Assembly: GCA_023136775.1 (NCBI GenBank)
Contig: JAGLQO010000001.1
Coordinates: 1 to 47,487, forward strand
Length of the DNA stretch: 47,487 nt
DNA from: Candidatus Pacearchaeota archaeon
Lineage (GTDB): Archaea > Nanobdellota > Nanobdellia > Pacearchaeales > GW2011-AR1
Direction: 5' to 3'
Within the stretch, counting starts at the first letter, position 1. The number at the start of each line of letters is the position of its first letter. The notes under the pieces were generated by a model. The model had not been told where the DNA came from. It ran no database searches and was given only the letters and a program-made list of their open reading frames with translations. The position numbers were made by a program, and so were the translations under genes. This document shows, piece by piece, positions 1 through 9,929 of this stretch.

Positions 1-109
1 ATTTATTTGTTTCTGGACAGCGCTCGTTTCTGGAAAAAGAATTATAGTTTTAAGAATAGGATATAGAAAAAATGTGTATTAGTTTGGAAATAATTTCGAA
101 GTAGCAAAC

Positions 110-117
110 TTTATAAA
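110..117 (+). promoter_or_regulatory. TATA box for L7Ae
   Basis: The octamer TTTATAAA fits an archaeal TATA box. Transcription would start about 26 nt downstream, near position 140. That is just before the ATG of a 16-codon leader frame and about 55 nt before the L7Ae start, so the L7Ae mRNA probably has a short leader. This is motif evidence only. Confidence 0.5.
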
Positions 118-143
118 CCAAAATTTCAACTAAGTTATAACCA

Positions 144-194
144 ATGAAGGAACTCCTGAGGGTCTTCTTTGATAAATTAAATACACAAAAATAA
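144..194 (+). CDS. possible 16-residue leader peptide before L7Ae
   Basis: An ATG at 144 opens a 16-codon frame (MKELLRVFFDKLNTQK). Its TAA at 192-194 touches the L7Ae ATG at 195, and the two frames are in phase, separated only by that stop. The likely transcription start is within a few bases of this ATG, so ribosomes loading on a nearly leaderless mRNA would meet it first and could reinitiate at L7Ae. The peptide resembles nothing I know. Chance is possible because the frame is very short. Archaeal L7Ae is known to repress its own mRNA by binding a kink-turn in the leader; the same stretch could instead form a structure, but I cannot draw a convincing kink-turn. Confidence 0.3.
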   Translation: MKELLRVFFDKLNTQK

Positions 195-491
195 ATGGCA
201 TCCACATATGATATTGTAGAGAAAGCGGCTAAAACTGGGAAAGTTGACAAGGGTGTTAACGAAGTTACAAAAGCTGTTGAGCGAGGAATCGCAAAACTAG
301 TTGTTGTAGCAACTGACGTAAGCCCAAAAGAACTTATTCAACATTTACCTATTCTTTGTAAAGAGAAAGGTATCAAGTTTGCAGAAGTTGAGTCCAGAGA
401 GAAATTAGGAATTTCTGTTGGAATCAATAGACCAACTGCAGCTGTTGCGGTTCTAGAAGTTGGCGAAGCTTCTATAGACTCTCTTAATTAA
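195..491 (+). CDS. rpl7ae: 50S ribosomal protein L7Ae
   Basis: This 98-residue RNA-binding protein of the L7Ae/L30e/Gadd45 fold belongs to the large ribosomal subunit. In archaea the same protein also binds kink-turns in box C/D and H/ACA guide RNPs and in RNase P. The family signature runs from the N-terminal G-V-N-E-V-T-K-A-V-E-R-G stretch (about residues 20-31, the RNA contact) through VVVATDVSPKELIQHLP to the C-terminal GISVGINRPTAAVAVLE. It is near the short end of the family (about 115-125 residues), with little N-terminal extension. It heads the classical archaeal order L7Ae, S28e, L24e, although about 160 nt and a separate TATA box precede S28e. Confidence 0.95.
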   Translation: MASTYDIVEKAAKTGKVDKGVNEVTKAVERGIAKLVVVATDVSPKELIQHLPILCKEKGIKFAEVESREKLGISVGINRPTAAVAVLEVGEASIDSLN

Positions 492-559
492 TTCCTTAAT
501 TGGAAACTAGAACTTGCAAGTACCTTTTTATAGGTCAGTGTAGTTCATAAATTATAATC

Positions 560-636
560 AAAAAATAAAATGGCTTGACGAAAGAGTACCAAAATATATA
601 AACAAAACAAGAAAAATAATGGCTCTCGAAGAGTAC
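560..636 (+). repeat. duplicated start-codon-like leader block upstream of S28e
   Basis: Two related blocks lie in tandem: one around 560-590 (AAAATAAAATGGCTTGACGA then AAGAGTACC) and a diverged one at 612-636 (AATGGCTCTCGAAGAGTAC). The first is nearly identical to 40273-40307, where the same bases encode the start MVARRKST of a nucleotidyltransferase; here one CGA codon has become TGA. In both places an ATGGCAAAA start of a lysine-rich protein follows. A TATA-like AAATATATAAAC at 591-602 lies between the two blocks and probably drives S28e. This looks like a copied 5' region. Confidence 0.45.
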
Positions 637-650
637 AAAAATACAAAATA

Positions 651-950
651 ATGGCAAAACAAGAACAAGGAAAAAAACAAGAAAAGCAAAAGGGCGGATC
701 TAAAGGTAGTGAGAGTTTAACTGCTGAAGGTGCTGTTCCTGCAATTGTTGAAGCAGTTCTTGGAAGAGGCGGAACACGAGGAGAAATAACTCAAGTTAAA
801 TGTAAAATTTTACAAGGTAAAAATCGAGGTAAGTCTATGAGGCGAAACGTTCGAGGGCCTATTAAGAAGCGAGATATTTTAATGCTTAGAGAAACTGAAA
901 TTGAAGCTAGAAGAATAGGTAAAAGAATTAAGAGAGGAGGGTCTCGATAA
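651..950 (+). CDS. rps28e: 30S ribosomal protein S28e
   Basis: This 99-residue protein contains the S28e OB-fold core from about residue 28 to 99, with G-R-G-G-T-R-G-E-I-T-Q-V-K, then NRGKSMRRNVRGPIKKRDIL and a C-terminal LRETEIEARR, which is the family signature. S28e sits at the mRNA exit site of the small subunit. Archaeal S28e is usually about 70 residues; the extra roughly 25 N-terminal residues are Lys/Gln/Gly-rich and probably disordered. I keep the ATG at 651 because it follows the shared leader block and no better start lies nearer the core. The stop shares one base with the start of L24e, so the two are translationally coupled. Confidence 0.93.
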   Translation: MAKQEQGKKQEKQKGGSKGSESLTAEGAVPAIVEAVLGRGGTRGEITQVKCKILQGKNRGKSMRRNVRGPIKKRDILMLRETEIEARRIGKRIKRGGSR

Positions 951-1228
951 TGCCAACTTGCTCATTTTGTAAAAAGATGTATAATTTTCCTAGAGGAACT
1001 ACTGTTGTTCAATTAGATTCATCAGTTAAATATTTTTGTTCTTCTAAGTGTAGAAAGAATCAAGAAATGGGAAGACTGAACAAAAAAGTTAAGTGGATTG
1101 TAAAATCAGATTTAGTAAAAGAAGATAAGGCAAAGAAACAAGCTTCATACGAAGCTCGAAAAGAAATCCTAGAAGCTGAAAAAGCAGAAAAGGTTGCAAA
1201 GGCAGCAGCAAAAAAAGCTAAAAAATAA
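950..1228 (+). CDS. rpl24e: 50S ribosomal protein L24e
   Basis: This 92-residue zinc-ribbon ribosomal protein of the large subunit has zinc ligands Cys4, Cys7, Cys30 and Cys34 (CSFC and CSSKC), separated by the expected basic/aromatic segment, followed by the conserved R-K-N-Q and V-K-W motifs. The C-terminal third is a Lys/Ala/Glu-rich helix longer than in many archaea. The ATG overlaps the S28e stop by one base. A long imperfect palindrome begins in the stop codon of this gene and is the likely 3' end of the transcript. Confidence 0.95.
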   Translation: MPTCSFCKKMYNFPRGTTVVQLDSSVKYFCSSKCRKNQEMGRLNKKVKWIVKSDLVKEDKAKKQASYEARKEILEAEKAEKVAKAAAKKAKK

Positions 1229-1330
1229 TTTTGATTTTATATGAAAATTTCTTGGTAAATATTTTTTTACGTACCGCTGTACGCTGCAAAAATCTTTACG
1301 CTGCGAAATTTTCTGTCTAAAATCAAAATT
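1227..1330. repeat. family-2 long hairpin element, copy 1
   Basis: The arms AATTTTGATTTTA (from 1227) and TAAAATCAAAATT (to 1330) enclose GAAAATTTC/GAAATTTTC, then GGTAAA/TTTAC and a GTAC-CGCT-GTAC tip, so about 104 nt fold into one long stem. The left arm starts inside the L24e stop codon. A second copy at 38508-38612 shares the inner arms and the following GTTGAT-TTGTTAT flank. The outer arms differ by at least two compensated changes (T-A to C-G and G-C to T-A). It could be a transcript-end structure or a MITE-like element. Confidence 0.7.
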
Positions 1331-3562
<2,232 letters not shown>

Positions 3563-3563
<1 letters not shown>

Positions 3564-3865
3564 TGGGATGTAATTGTAATAATTGTGATTATGGAAAAGA
3601 AAAAATTAAAGAGAGTAAGATTAAGGCTTACTTTTGTCCAAATTGTAAATCTGTAAATGTAAAATATGTTTTTGAATTAAAAAATGCTTTTGGTGTTATT
3701 CCAAAGATGAGATGTTTAGATTGTAAAACAGAGATGGCTAGTTTTCCAATTGTTACAACTAACGAAGGTGAAATGAAAAATTCAATTGATAATAAACCTG
3801 TTAAGAAAGTTAAGGGAGTTGTTAAACCAAAAGCGGTTATTAAAAATGGAGAAAATAAAAAATGA
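3563..3865 (+). CDS. zinc-ribbon protein between gyrB and gyrA
   Basis: A 100-residue protein I cannot assign to a characterised family. It has three cysteine clusters: Cys3, Cys5 and Cys8 at the N-terminus (CNCNNC), then CPNC (25-28) and CLDC (51-54), the last two spaced as a zinc ribbon. From about residue 65 it is a Lys/Pro/Val-rich, probably disordered tail. The start overlaps the gyrB stop by one base (TAATG), and its stop overlaps the gyrA start by four (ATGA), so all three are probably translated together. A DNA-binding or gyrase-associated role is suggested by context only. The N-terminal CxCxxC could bind a further metal. Confidence 0.8.
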
Positions 3866-6453
3866 GTGAAGAAAAAATTATTGCAAATGAGGATATTCAG
3901 GGAATGGATAATATGGAAGCAGCAGAAAAAGAAGCTGAAGCATTTGATAAGAAAAGAGAAGTTTTGAAAAGTTCAGTTAACGCTAAAGAATTAATTGATG
4001 CAGAAATTTCTAGTGAAATGAGGGAAGCTTATTTGAATTATGCAATGTCGGTTATTGTGGCTAGGGCTTTACCTTCGGCGGAAGATGGTTTGAAACCAGT
4101 TCATCGAAGAATTCTTTGGGGAATGAATGAGATGGGAGTTTATCATAATAAACAAACTAAGAAATCCGGTAGAATTGTAGGAGATGTTATGGGTAAGTAC
4201 CATCCACACGGAGATGCCTCTATTTATGACGCTATGGTTAGAATGGCTCAGTCGTGGTCTCTTAGATATCCTTTAGTTGTTGGTCAGGGTAATTTTGGTT
4301 CTATGGACGGAGATGGAGCTGCGGCTTCAAGGTATACCGAAGCTAAGATGGAAAAGATTTCTATGGAAATTCTTGATGATGTAGAAAAAGATACTGTCGA
4401 AATGATGAAGAATTATGATAATAGTTTGGAGGAGCCAACGATTATGCCTGGACGACTTCCTAATTTATTTTTGAATGGAGCTTCTGGTATCGCTGTTGGT
4501 ATGGCTACAAATATTCCACCTCATAATTTAAAGAATGTATGTGATGCAATTACAGTTTATTTGGACAATAGGGAATGTAGTGATACTGATTTAATTTCGG
4601 CTATTAAAGCGCCTGACTTTCCAACTGGCGGAACTGTTAGTGGAGAGATTAGAAGAATTTACACTGAAGGTAAAGGTAGATTGATTCTTGATGGTAAGAG
4701 CGTTATTGAAGAACCAAAAAATGCAAAAGGTAAAACAAAAATTATAATTACAGAAATTCCTTATCAGGTTAATAAGGCAAATTTGGTTGAGCAAATTGCA
4801 ACACTTGTTCGAGATAAAAAACTTCCAGACATTTCTGATATTCGAGATGAATCTTCTAAAGGAAAAGTTAGAGTTGTAATTGAACTTAGAAGGGGAAGTG
4901 AACCCAAATTCACATTAAATAGATTGTATAAATATACGCAGTTAAGAATTAGTTTTAATGCAAATATGCTAGCTCTGGTAAATAGGGTTCCAACACAATT
5001 AACTCTTAGAAAATATATTGAAACTTATGTTGGACATAGACAAATTATTATTCGAAAAACAAAAGAATTTGATTTGAAAAAAGCCAATAAGAGACTTCAT
5101 ATTGTTGAAGGTTTATTGATCGCTCAATCTAATATTGATGAAGTTGTTCATTTAATTAGAAAAGCTAAAGGAAAAGTTGATGCGGCATCTCAACTTAAAC
5201 ATAAGTATTCTTTAACAGATGTTCAGACAGAAGCTATTCTTGAAATGAAGTTACATCAAATTACTTCTCTAGAATTTGATAAGTTAAAGGGCGAAGAAAA
5301 GAACTTGAGAGACTTGATTGATAAATTAAATAAGATTTTAGGAAATGAAGATTTAATTCTTAAGATTATTAGAAGGGAGTTGGATGAATTGAAGGAGAAA
5401 TTCGGAGATAACAGGAGAACAAAACTTGTTGGAGCTGTTGGAGATTTTGAAGAAAGTGATTTGGTTGATAAGAAAGATGTTGTTGTTACGATTACCGAAA
5501 GAGGATATATTAAGAGAATTGATTTAGCTCAATATAAAGAACAGAAGCGAGGAGGCAAAGGGGTTATCGGGTCAGATTTAACTGAAGGAGATTTTGTTAA
5601 AGAATTGTTAACTTGTAATACTCATGATTATATGTTGTTCTTTACGGATAAGGGGAAAGTTCATTGGTTAAAGGCTCATGAAGTTCCAGCAAGTGCTAAG
5701 TCGACTAAAGGTAAAGCCATTATTAATTTACTTGAGATTAAAGATGAAAAAGTTACATCTGTTTTAGCGGTTAAAGAATTTAATGATTATTTGATGATGG
5801 CGACTGAGAAAGGTGTTGTTAAGAAAATTGAGTTATCTCAATTTTCAAATCCAAGGAAGGGTGGAATTAAGGCGATTAAAGTTGCTGAGACTGAAGACAC
5901 TTTGATTAGTGTTAAGCCGATGAAGGAAAATCAAGAAGTATTGTTGGTCACGAAGAAAGGTCAAGCTATTCGATTTAAGGGAAGTGAAGTAAGGGCAATG
6001 GGTCGAGCATCATATGGAGTATCTGGAATTAAGATGGGCAGTGAAGATAAGGTTGTTTCTCTAGAAGTTCTTCCGCTTGAAAATCAGAGTCAACATTCAA
6101 TTTTGACAATTACAACTAATGGTTATGGGAAGCGAAGCGAGATTGAAGATTATAGATTAACTGGACGAGCAGGAAAGGGAGTTATTAATATGAGAGTTAC
6201 TGATAAGACTGGAGATATTGTAACTTCGCAATCTGTTACAGTTAAGGATAATATTATTGTTACAACTGAAAAAGGAATTGTAATTAGAACTCCAATAACA
6301 AATATTAGAGTGATGGGTCGAGCAACTCAAGGGGTTAGAATAATTAACTTGAAAGGTGAAGACAAGGTATCTGATTTAACGCGAGTTCCAAATGAAGAAG
6401 CAATCATTGTTGAAGAAAAGGTTGAAAGAATAGAAGGTCAACAATCTCTTTAA
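3862..6453 (+). CDS. gyrA: DNA gyrase subunit A
   Basis: The DNA-cleaving and wrapping subunit of gyrase, 863 residues. The breakage-reunion domain begins around residue 45 with SSEMREAYLNYAMSVI and includes GLKPVHRRIL, GKYHPHGDASIYDAMVRMAQ and the catalytic tyrosine Tyr158 in AASRYTEAKM. The C-terminal beta-pinwheel carries the GyrA box as QKRGGKG at 561-567, so this is gyrase rather than topoisomerase IV, and further blade repeats follow (RKGGIK, ASYGVSG, GRAGKG). About 38 acidic N-terminal residues precede the usual start. It follows the zinc-ribbon gene with a 4-nt overlap. Confidence 0.98.
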   Translation: MSEEKIIANEDIQGMDNMEAAEKEAEAFDKKREVLKSSVNAKELIDAEISSEMREAYLNYAMSVIVARALPSAEDGLKPVHRRILWGMNEMGVYHNKQTKKSGRIVGDVMGKYHPHGDASIYDAMVRMAQSWSLRYPLVVGQGNFGSMDGDGAAASRYTEAKMEKISMEILDDVEKDTVEMMKNYDNSLEEPTIMPGRLPNLFLNGASGIAVGMATNIPPHNLKNVCDAITVYLDNRECSDTDLISAIKAPDFPTGGTVSGEIRRIYTEGKGRLILDGKSVIEEPKNAKGKTKIIITEIPYQVNKANLVEQIATLVRDKKLPDISDIRDESSKGKVRVVIELRRGSEPKFTLNRLYKYTQLRISFNANMLALVNRVPTQLTLRKYIETYVGHRQIIIRKTKEFDLKKANKRLHIVEGLLIAQSNIDEVVHLIRKAKGKVDAASQLKHKYSLTDVQTEAILEMKLHQITSLEFDKLKGEEKNLRDLIDKLNKILGNEDLILKIIRRELDELKEKFGDNRRTKLVGAVGDFEESDLVDKKDVVVTITERGYIKRIDLAQYKEQKRGGKGVIGSDLTEGDFVKELLTCNTHDYMLFFTDKGKVHWLKAHEVPASAKSTKGKAIINLLEIKDEKVTSVLAVKEFNDYLMMATEKGVVKKIELSQFSNPRKGGIKAIKVAETEDTLISVKPMKENQEVLLVTKKGQAIRFKGSEVRAMGRASYGVSGIKMGSEDKVVSLEVLPLENQSQHSILTITTNGYGKRSEIEDYRLTGRAGKGVINMRVTDKTGDIVTSQSVTVKDNIIVTTEKGIVIRTPITNIRVMGRATQGVRIINLKGEDKVSDLTRVPNEEAIIVEEKVERIEGQQSL

Positions 6454-6456
6454 TTT

Positions 6457-6834
6457 TTGACTGAATATATTAGTCACAAAGGTTTTTATTTGCCAATACC
6501 ATGTTATTTTATGGTTGAAGTGCTTAAATTTTCTGGCGATTTTGATTCTTTGATTGAAACTGACAAGGAAATGTTGAGAGATTTTTTTATGAATTTTTAT
6601 TCAAAGGCGAAGATGAAACTTTCAAATGAAATTTCTTTGGAATTTGTTATTAAAAATTATAAAGAATTTGGAAAATCAAAGAAATATACTATTAATTTTA
6701 GGCTAATTGCTCCGACGAATATTTTGAGAGTAAGTGCAACTGAGTGGGATTTGAAAAAAGTAATTCACAAAGCAAGTGACAAAATGCTTAATGAGATTGA
6801 AGGCAAATTTCATGTAAGCAATCAGCATGGGTGA
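6457..6834 (+). CDS. possible HPF/RaiA-like ribosome-associated protein
   Basis: A protein of up to 125 residues with weak likeness to the S30AE (hibernation factor/RaiA) fold: a helix rich in Lys around residues 35-55, strands LEFVIKNY, KYTINFRLIA and ILRVSAT, then WDLKKVIHKASDKMLNEIEG, which parallels the D-x3-AID-x3-DKLxxQ helix of that family. Hibernation factors bind the small subunit and idle the ribosome. The frame starts with TTG three bases after the gyrA stop; an in-frame ATG at 6511 (residue 19) is the alternative and fits the fold equally well. It is probably cotranscribed with gyrA. The family call is by pattern only. Confidence 0.45.
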   Translation: MTEYISHKGFYLPIPCYFMVEVLKFSGDFDSLIETDKEMLRDFFMNFYSKAKMKLSNEISLEFVIKNYKEFGKSKKYTINFRLIAPTNILRVSATEWDLKKVIHKASDKMLNEIEGKFHVSNQHG

Positions 6835-7118
6835 ATTTTTTGGGATTCGCGGACGGAGGTTGCGGGTAATGGGTGAGCGGGTTATTTAGATAAGTTTCGC
6901 TTATCATATTTATTTGCTTTCACGTGTGTTGTACTTATTCGCCTTCGACTTTCGACGAGTTTCAACATGTTTGGTTAATGAAGTTGCGTAATTTTGAAGC
7001 TAATGTGGTAAGTAGGGGAGGAGGTTGAGATAGAGTTCGTTGTTTGATTAATCTATGAAGCGTAATAATATGTTTTATTTTAATTAAAAATTATCAATTG
7101 TAAATCTGAAGGATTATT
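6835..7118. other. gene-free stretch between convergent genes
   Basis: No gene is visible. It separates the gyrase operon from a convergent minus-strand gene. The first half is more GC-rich than its surroundings and contains a perfect 6-bp hairpin at 6889-6905 (GATAAG-TTTCG-CTTATC) plus the phrase TTTCAACATGTTTGGTTAATG, which resembles phrases in the gaps near 1525, 11230 and 35860. Confidence 0.5.
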
Positions 7119-7589
7119 TTATTTTCCTATAGCTTTTTCTATTATTTTTTCTTCTGGCGTAATTGTTTGATCTTTAAATATTGTTGGTTGTTCTTCTACC
7201 TCTATTTTTTTCTTAAATAAGGTTATTCCTGATAAGAAATTTAAAATTATGTTTACAATATATGCTAATAGTGTATATACTATTAAATCCATTATTAAGT
7301 TTCCCATCTTTATTATTGAACTTTCTCCGGACATTTGTAATTCTGCAAAAATTAAAGGGAATCCTATTTTAATTTTTGCATTTAGATTTCCTGACATAAA
7401 AGAAGATATGGGAAATGTTGTGGCTGTTATTATGGCAACAATTATGAAAACTATAATGAATCCATTTGCCATTTTTGAATTGGGTATAAGAATTTTTTTT
7501 AATTTTTTATTAGATTTGTTTTTTTTTGAGTCATCTCCTACGTAGTTATAATCTATTGGTGATGCTGATGTTACTGATTCTTTTATCAT
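7119..7589 (-). CDS. unknown two-helix membrane protein
   Basis: This 156-residue protein is not recognised. The first 40 residues are polar and basic with a Lys/Asn cluster, then come two hydrophobic segments, about 43-67 (FIIVFIIVAIITATTFPISSF) and about 97-120 (LIMDLIVYTLLAYIVNIILNF). The region between them is probably outside the cytoplasm, and the tail (125-156) is acidic and polar. This suggests a small inner-membrane protein with both ends in the cytoplasm. It is followed by no gene on its strand and starts 50 nt beyond the end of aIF2-gamma, so it may share that transcript. Function cannot be inferred. Confidence 0.65.
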   Translation of the reverse strand: MIKESVTSASPIDYNYVGDDSKKNKSNKKLKKILIPNSKMANGFIIVFIIVAIITATTFPISSFMSGNLNAKIKIGFPLIFAELQMSGESSIIKMGNLIMDLIVYTLLAYIVNIILNFLSGITLFKKKIEVEEQPTIFKDQTITPEEKIIEKAIGK

Positions 7590-7639
7590 ATAAAATAAAT
7601 GTGAAGATGTTTTATAACATTTATGGAATAGAAATTATT

Positions 7640-8848
7640 TTATATTATTTCACCGAAGCCGATTAGTCTCCAGTGACCGTTGAAATTTCTTGCGATTCCA
7701 ATTGATTCTCCTTTAAGTGGAACTACTGGAATTTTTAATGATAATTCAACAGAATTTTGTCTTGTTTTTGTTATTTGTCCGACGGTAATTGAAGTGTTAA
7801 GGCTTAACATTAGCATTTCGTTTGGTTTCATTCCAGATACTGGTTCGTGTTTTCCTGTTCCGAAAACTTCTTCGAATAAATTAAATTTCATAGTTATGTT
7901 TTCCTCTATTTTTGGCAACTTTCCTTCTAGTGAGGCCACTCCTCCAGATAAAGCATCAGCTTTTGTTAGTGATGGGTCTAATTCTGTTTCTATTGCTAGA
8001 GAGCCTCCAGGGTATGCTGTTGTAATTTGATGTTCGCCTTTTTGCATTGATACAATTTTTGATTTAACTGTTTTGTACATGTATTGATTTCCTTTCTTAT
8101 ATGAATATCCAGGTTTGATTTCTATTGTGTCTCCGATTTTTAATACTCCTTGTTTTAAAGCGCCTCCCAAAATTCCTCCGTGGAGTTTATCTATCGAAGT
8201 TCCTGGTTTGTTAATATCGAAACTTCGTGCTACTAGAAATAATGGCATTTCATTTTCTTTTGGTTTTGTAATTTCGACATTGCAAAGTTCTTCTAAAACT
8301 TTATCTAAATTAATTTCCTGTATTGCTGAGATTGGAATAATTGGAGCATTTTCGGCTATAGTTCCTTTGACAAATTCTTTAATATTTTTGTAATTTTGTA
8401 TAGCTTTTTCTTTTGGTATAAGATCAATTTTGTTTTGAACAATAATTATTTTTTTGATTTTCTTTGCTTTTAATGCTACTAGATGTTCTTGTGTTTGCGG
8501 CTTTATTCCTTCGTTGGCAGCTACTACTAAAATTGCAGCGTCCATAATGGCAGCACCTGAAAGCATTGTTGCCATAAGCATTTCGTGTCCTGGTGCATCA
8601 ACAAAAGTAATATATCTAACTGGTTTGCCAGAGGATTCTTTGTCAACTGTAAAAGTATTATTTTCTTGTCTGACTATTGCATCTGCATAACCGAGTTTGA
8701 TTGTAATTCCTCGCTTTAATTCTTCGGAGTGTGTATCTGCCCATTTTCCAGAAAGTCTTTGTAATAATGTTGTTTTTCCGTGGTCGATGTGTCCGACGAT
8801 TCCTACATTTATTGTATCAATTTTTGAGATGTCAATATTTTCTTCCAT
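7640..8848 (-). CDS. eif2g: translation initiation factor aIF2, gamma subunit
   Basis: The GTPase core of the heterotrimer that brings initiator Met-tRNA to the archaeal small subunit, 402 residues. It shows G1 GHIDHGKT (19-26), G2 RGITI (46-50), G3 DAPGH (84-88) and G4 NKID, followed by the two beta-barrel domains with the signatures FDINKPGT, LHGGILGG and GRNFNGHWRLIGFG-like ending. The segment between GYADA (53-57) and YITFVDAPGH, which in most archaeal and eukaryotic gamma subunits carries a four-cysteine zinc knuckle, has no cysteine here. A TATA-like CTTTTAAAG lies about 25 nt upstream on the minus strand, so the mRNA is probably leaderless. Confidence 0.96.
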   Translation of the reverse strand: MEENIDISKIDTINVGIVGHIDHGKTTLLQRLSGKWADTHSEELKRGITIKLGYADAIVRQENNTFTVDKESSGKPVRYITFVDAPGHEMLMATMLSGAAIMDAAILVVAANEGIKPQTQEHLVALKAKKIKKIIIVQNKIDLIPKEKAIQNYKNIKEFVKGTIAENAPIIPISAIQEINLDKVLEELCNVEITKPKENEMPLFLVARSFDINKPGTSIDKLHGGILGGALKQGVLKIGDTIEIKPGYSYKKGNQYMYKTVKSKIVSMQKGEHQITTAYPGGSLAIETELDPSLTKADALSGGVASLEGKLPKIEENITMKFNLFEEVFGTGKHEPVSGMKPNEMLMLSLNTSITVGQITKTRQNSVELSLKIPVVPLKGESIGIARNFNGHWRLIGFGEII

Positions 8849-9037
8849 ATAAATGAATGATAATTAGACTTTAAAAGAGTTGTTGATAAAAAATTCAAAT
8901 CCAAAACCGCGTCAATTAGACAACTTCGTTGTCGTATAAATAATAGTTTTTTCACTCGCTAACGCTCTTTCACTCACGCGCTCAAAACCCGCTCCGAATC
9001 ACGCTCCAAAGCAAAAATAGTAAAAGCAGCCAAGTAT
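8849..9037. other. upstream gap with a TTC-core hairpin and CGCTC runs
   Basis: Together with the adjoining repeat copy this makes a gene-free stretch of about 350 nt. It contains the perfect hairpin GACAAC-TTC-GTTGTC at 8919-8933 and a run of short CGCTC-type direct repeats around 8950-9010. The first 30 nt hold the aIF2-gamma promoter. Confidence 0.5.
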
Positions 9038-9201
9038 GCGAAATTAAATTTTAGCGACAGGTTGTCCTCTGGACAGGCGCGTAAAGAAATTTAATTTCGC
9101 ATTATATCGTTTATTTTATTTTCAATTTGTTATTAGCGAATTAAAAATAAAATAAACCAACTTGATTTTTCTCCTAGAGGCCTTTTTCTAAAAAAGGGGT
9201 C
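9038..9201 (-). repeat. family-1 structured repeat, copy A
   Basis: Read on the minus strand, this copy has three hairpins in order. Hairpin I (9177-9201, CCTTTTT/AAAAAGG with a CTA loop) touches the stop codon of the next gene. Hairpin II (9109-9157) is an AT-rich stem of about 21 bp around the loop CTAATAA. Hairpin III (9038-9100) is exactly 63 nt, with outer arms GCGAAATTAAATTT/AAATTTAATTTCGC and an inner GTCC-AGA-GGAC tip. Hairpin III is identical to copy C and differs from copy B only by mostly compensated changes. Copy B lies in inverted orientation 2 kb away. Confidence 0.8.
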
Positions 9202-9842
9202 TATTCGGTGGCAGTTGTTTCTTCAATAATTGTAGCTTCGGCGTTTATTGATTTTACTAAACCGAAAGAAGATATCATAAATCCACCGACTCTCATTACT
9301 AATTCTACTCCTACTATGAAAAGTAAATAATATGGGACATTATTGAAGAGTGTTGGAATTTCTGATATTCTTGCAGTTAAGTTTGCTGCGTCAAAAAATC
9401 CTGCAGCTGTCGTTATTGAAATTGATAGAAGTGTGAATGGTAGCATTTTGGCTAAATCTTGTGATAGGTTTTCACTCATGTGAGCTGTTGCCCTAACTGC
9501 TGCCACTAAGGCTGCAGAAACTAGTAATACTGCGTTGGTGCTCATGCCTTCGGATATGACTAATAGAAAAATTGCCAAAATTCCAAACCAGAAGAATGTC
9601 ATTATAGGGAGTAGTACGACATATTCAATTATATAAAATAATGCAGCGAAAAATTTCATTACGGTTGGGTTGCTGTATCTATTGTATTGATTTAGGTTAA
9701 GAGAGATGATATTTTTTTTTGCTAAAAATCTGTAGAAGAAATATACGAATACTGAGTATGCTACTATAAGCACTGTGAAAAATGATAGTTTTAGGATTAA
9801 ACTATCTCCATTCATGAATATATTTAAGATATTTTCTAGCAT
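9201..9842 (-). CDS. unknown polytopic membrane protein
   Basis: A 213-residue protein with about five hydrophobic segments (roughly 17-39, 68-95, 100-115, 135-150 and 168-195) and a short acidic Thr/Glu-rich tail. I do not recognise the family; such proteins are common in DPANN genomes without known function. It ends exactly at hairpin I of repeat copy A, which could end its transcript. It lies 88 nt beyond the S6e gene on the same strand, so cotranscription with S6e is possible. Confidence 0.7.
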   Translation of the reverse strand: MLENILNIFMNGDSLILKLSFFTVLIVAYSVFVYFFYRFLAKKNIISLNLNQYNRYSNPTVMKFFAALFYIIEYVVLLPIMTFFWFGILAIFLLVISEGMSTNAVLLVSAALVAAVRATAHMSENLSQDLAKMLPFTLLSISITTAAGFFDAANLTARISEIPTLFNNVPYYLLFIVGVELVMRVGGFMISSFGLVKSINAEATIIEETTATE

Positions 9843-9929
9843 TTTGTCACCTTAAGTTAGAAAATATCTTTTAGTTTATAAAATTAGTTGTTGAGATTTG
9901 AAATGAATTTTTTGAATGAGTAATAAAAT

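Noticed and set aside
120-194. Kink-turn in the L7Ae leader
   Set aside because: CTCCTGAGGG contains a TGAGG element, but I could not find a convincing partner strand with GA pairs and two flanking stems.
7680-8690. Long open frames on the strand opposite aIF2-gamma
   Set aside because: They mirror the codon pattern of the factor on the other strand, resemble no protein and lack promoters. The same holds for the antisense frames inside pyrG, gyrA and the PEP-synthase-like gene.
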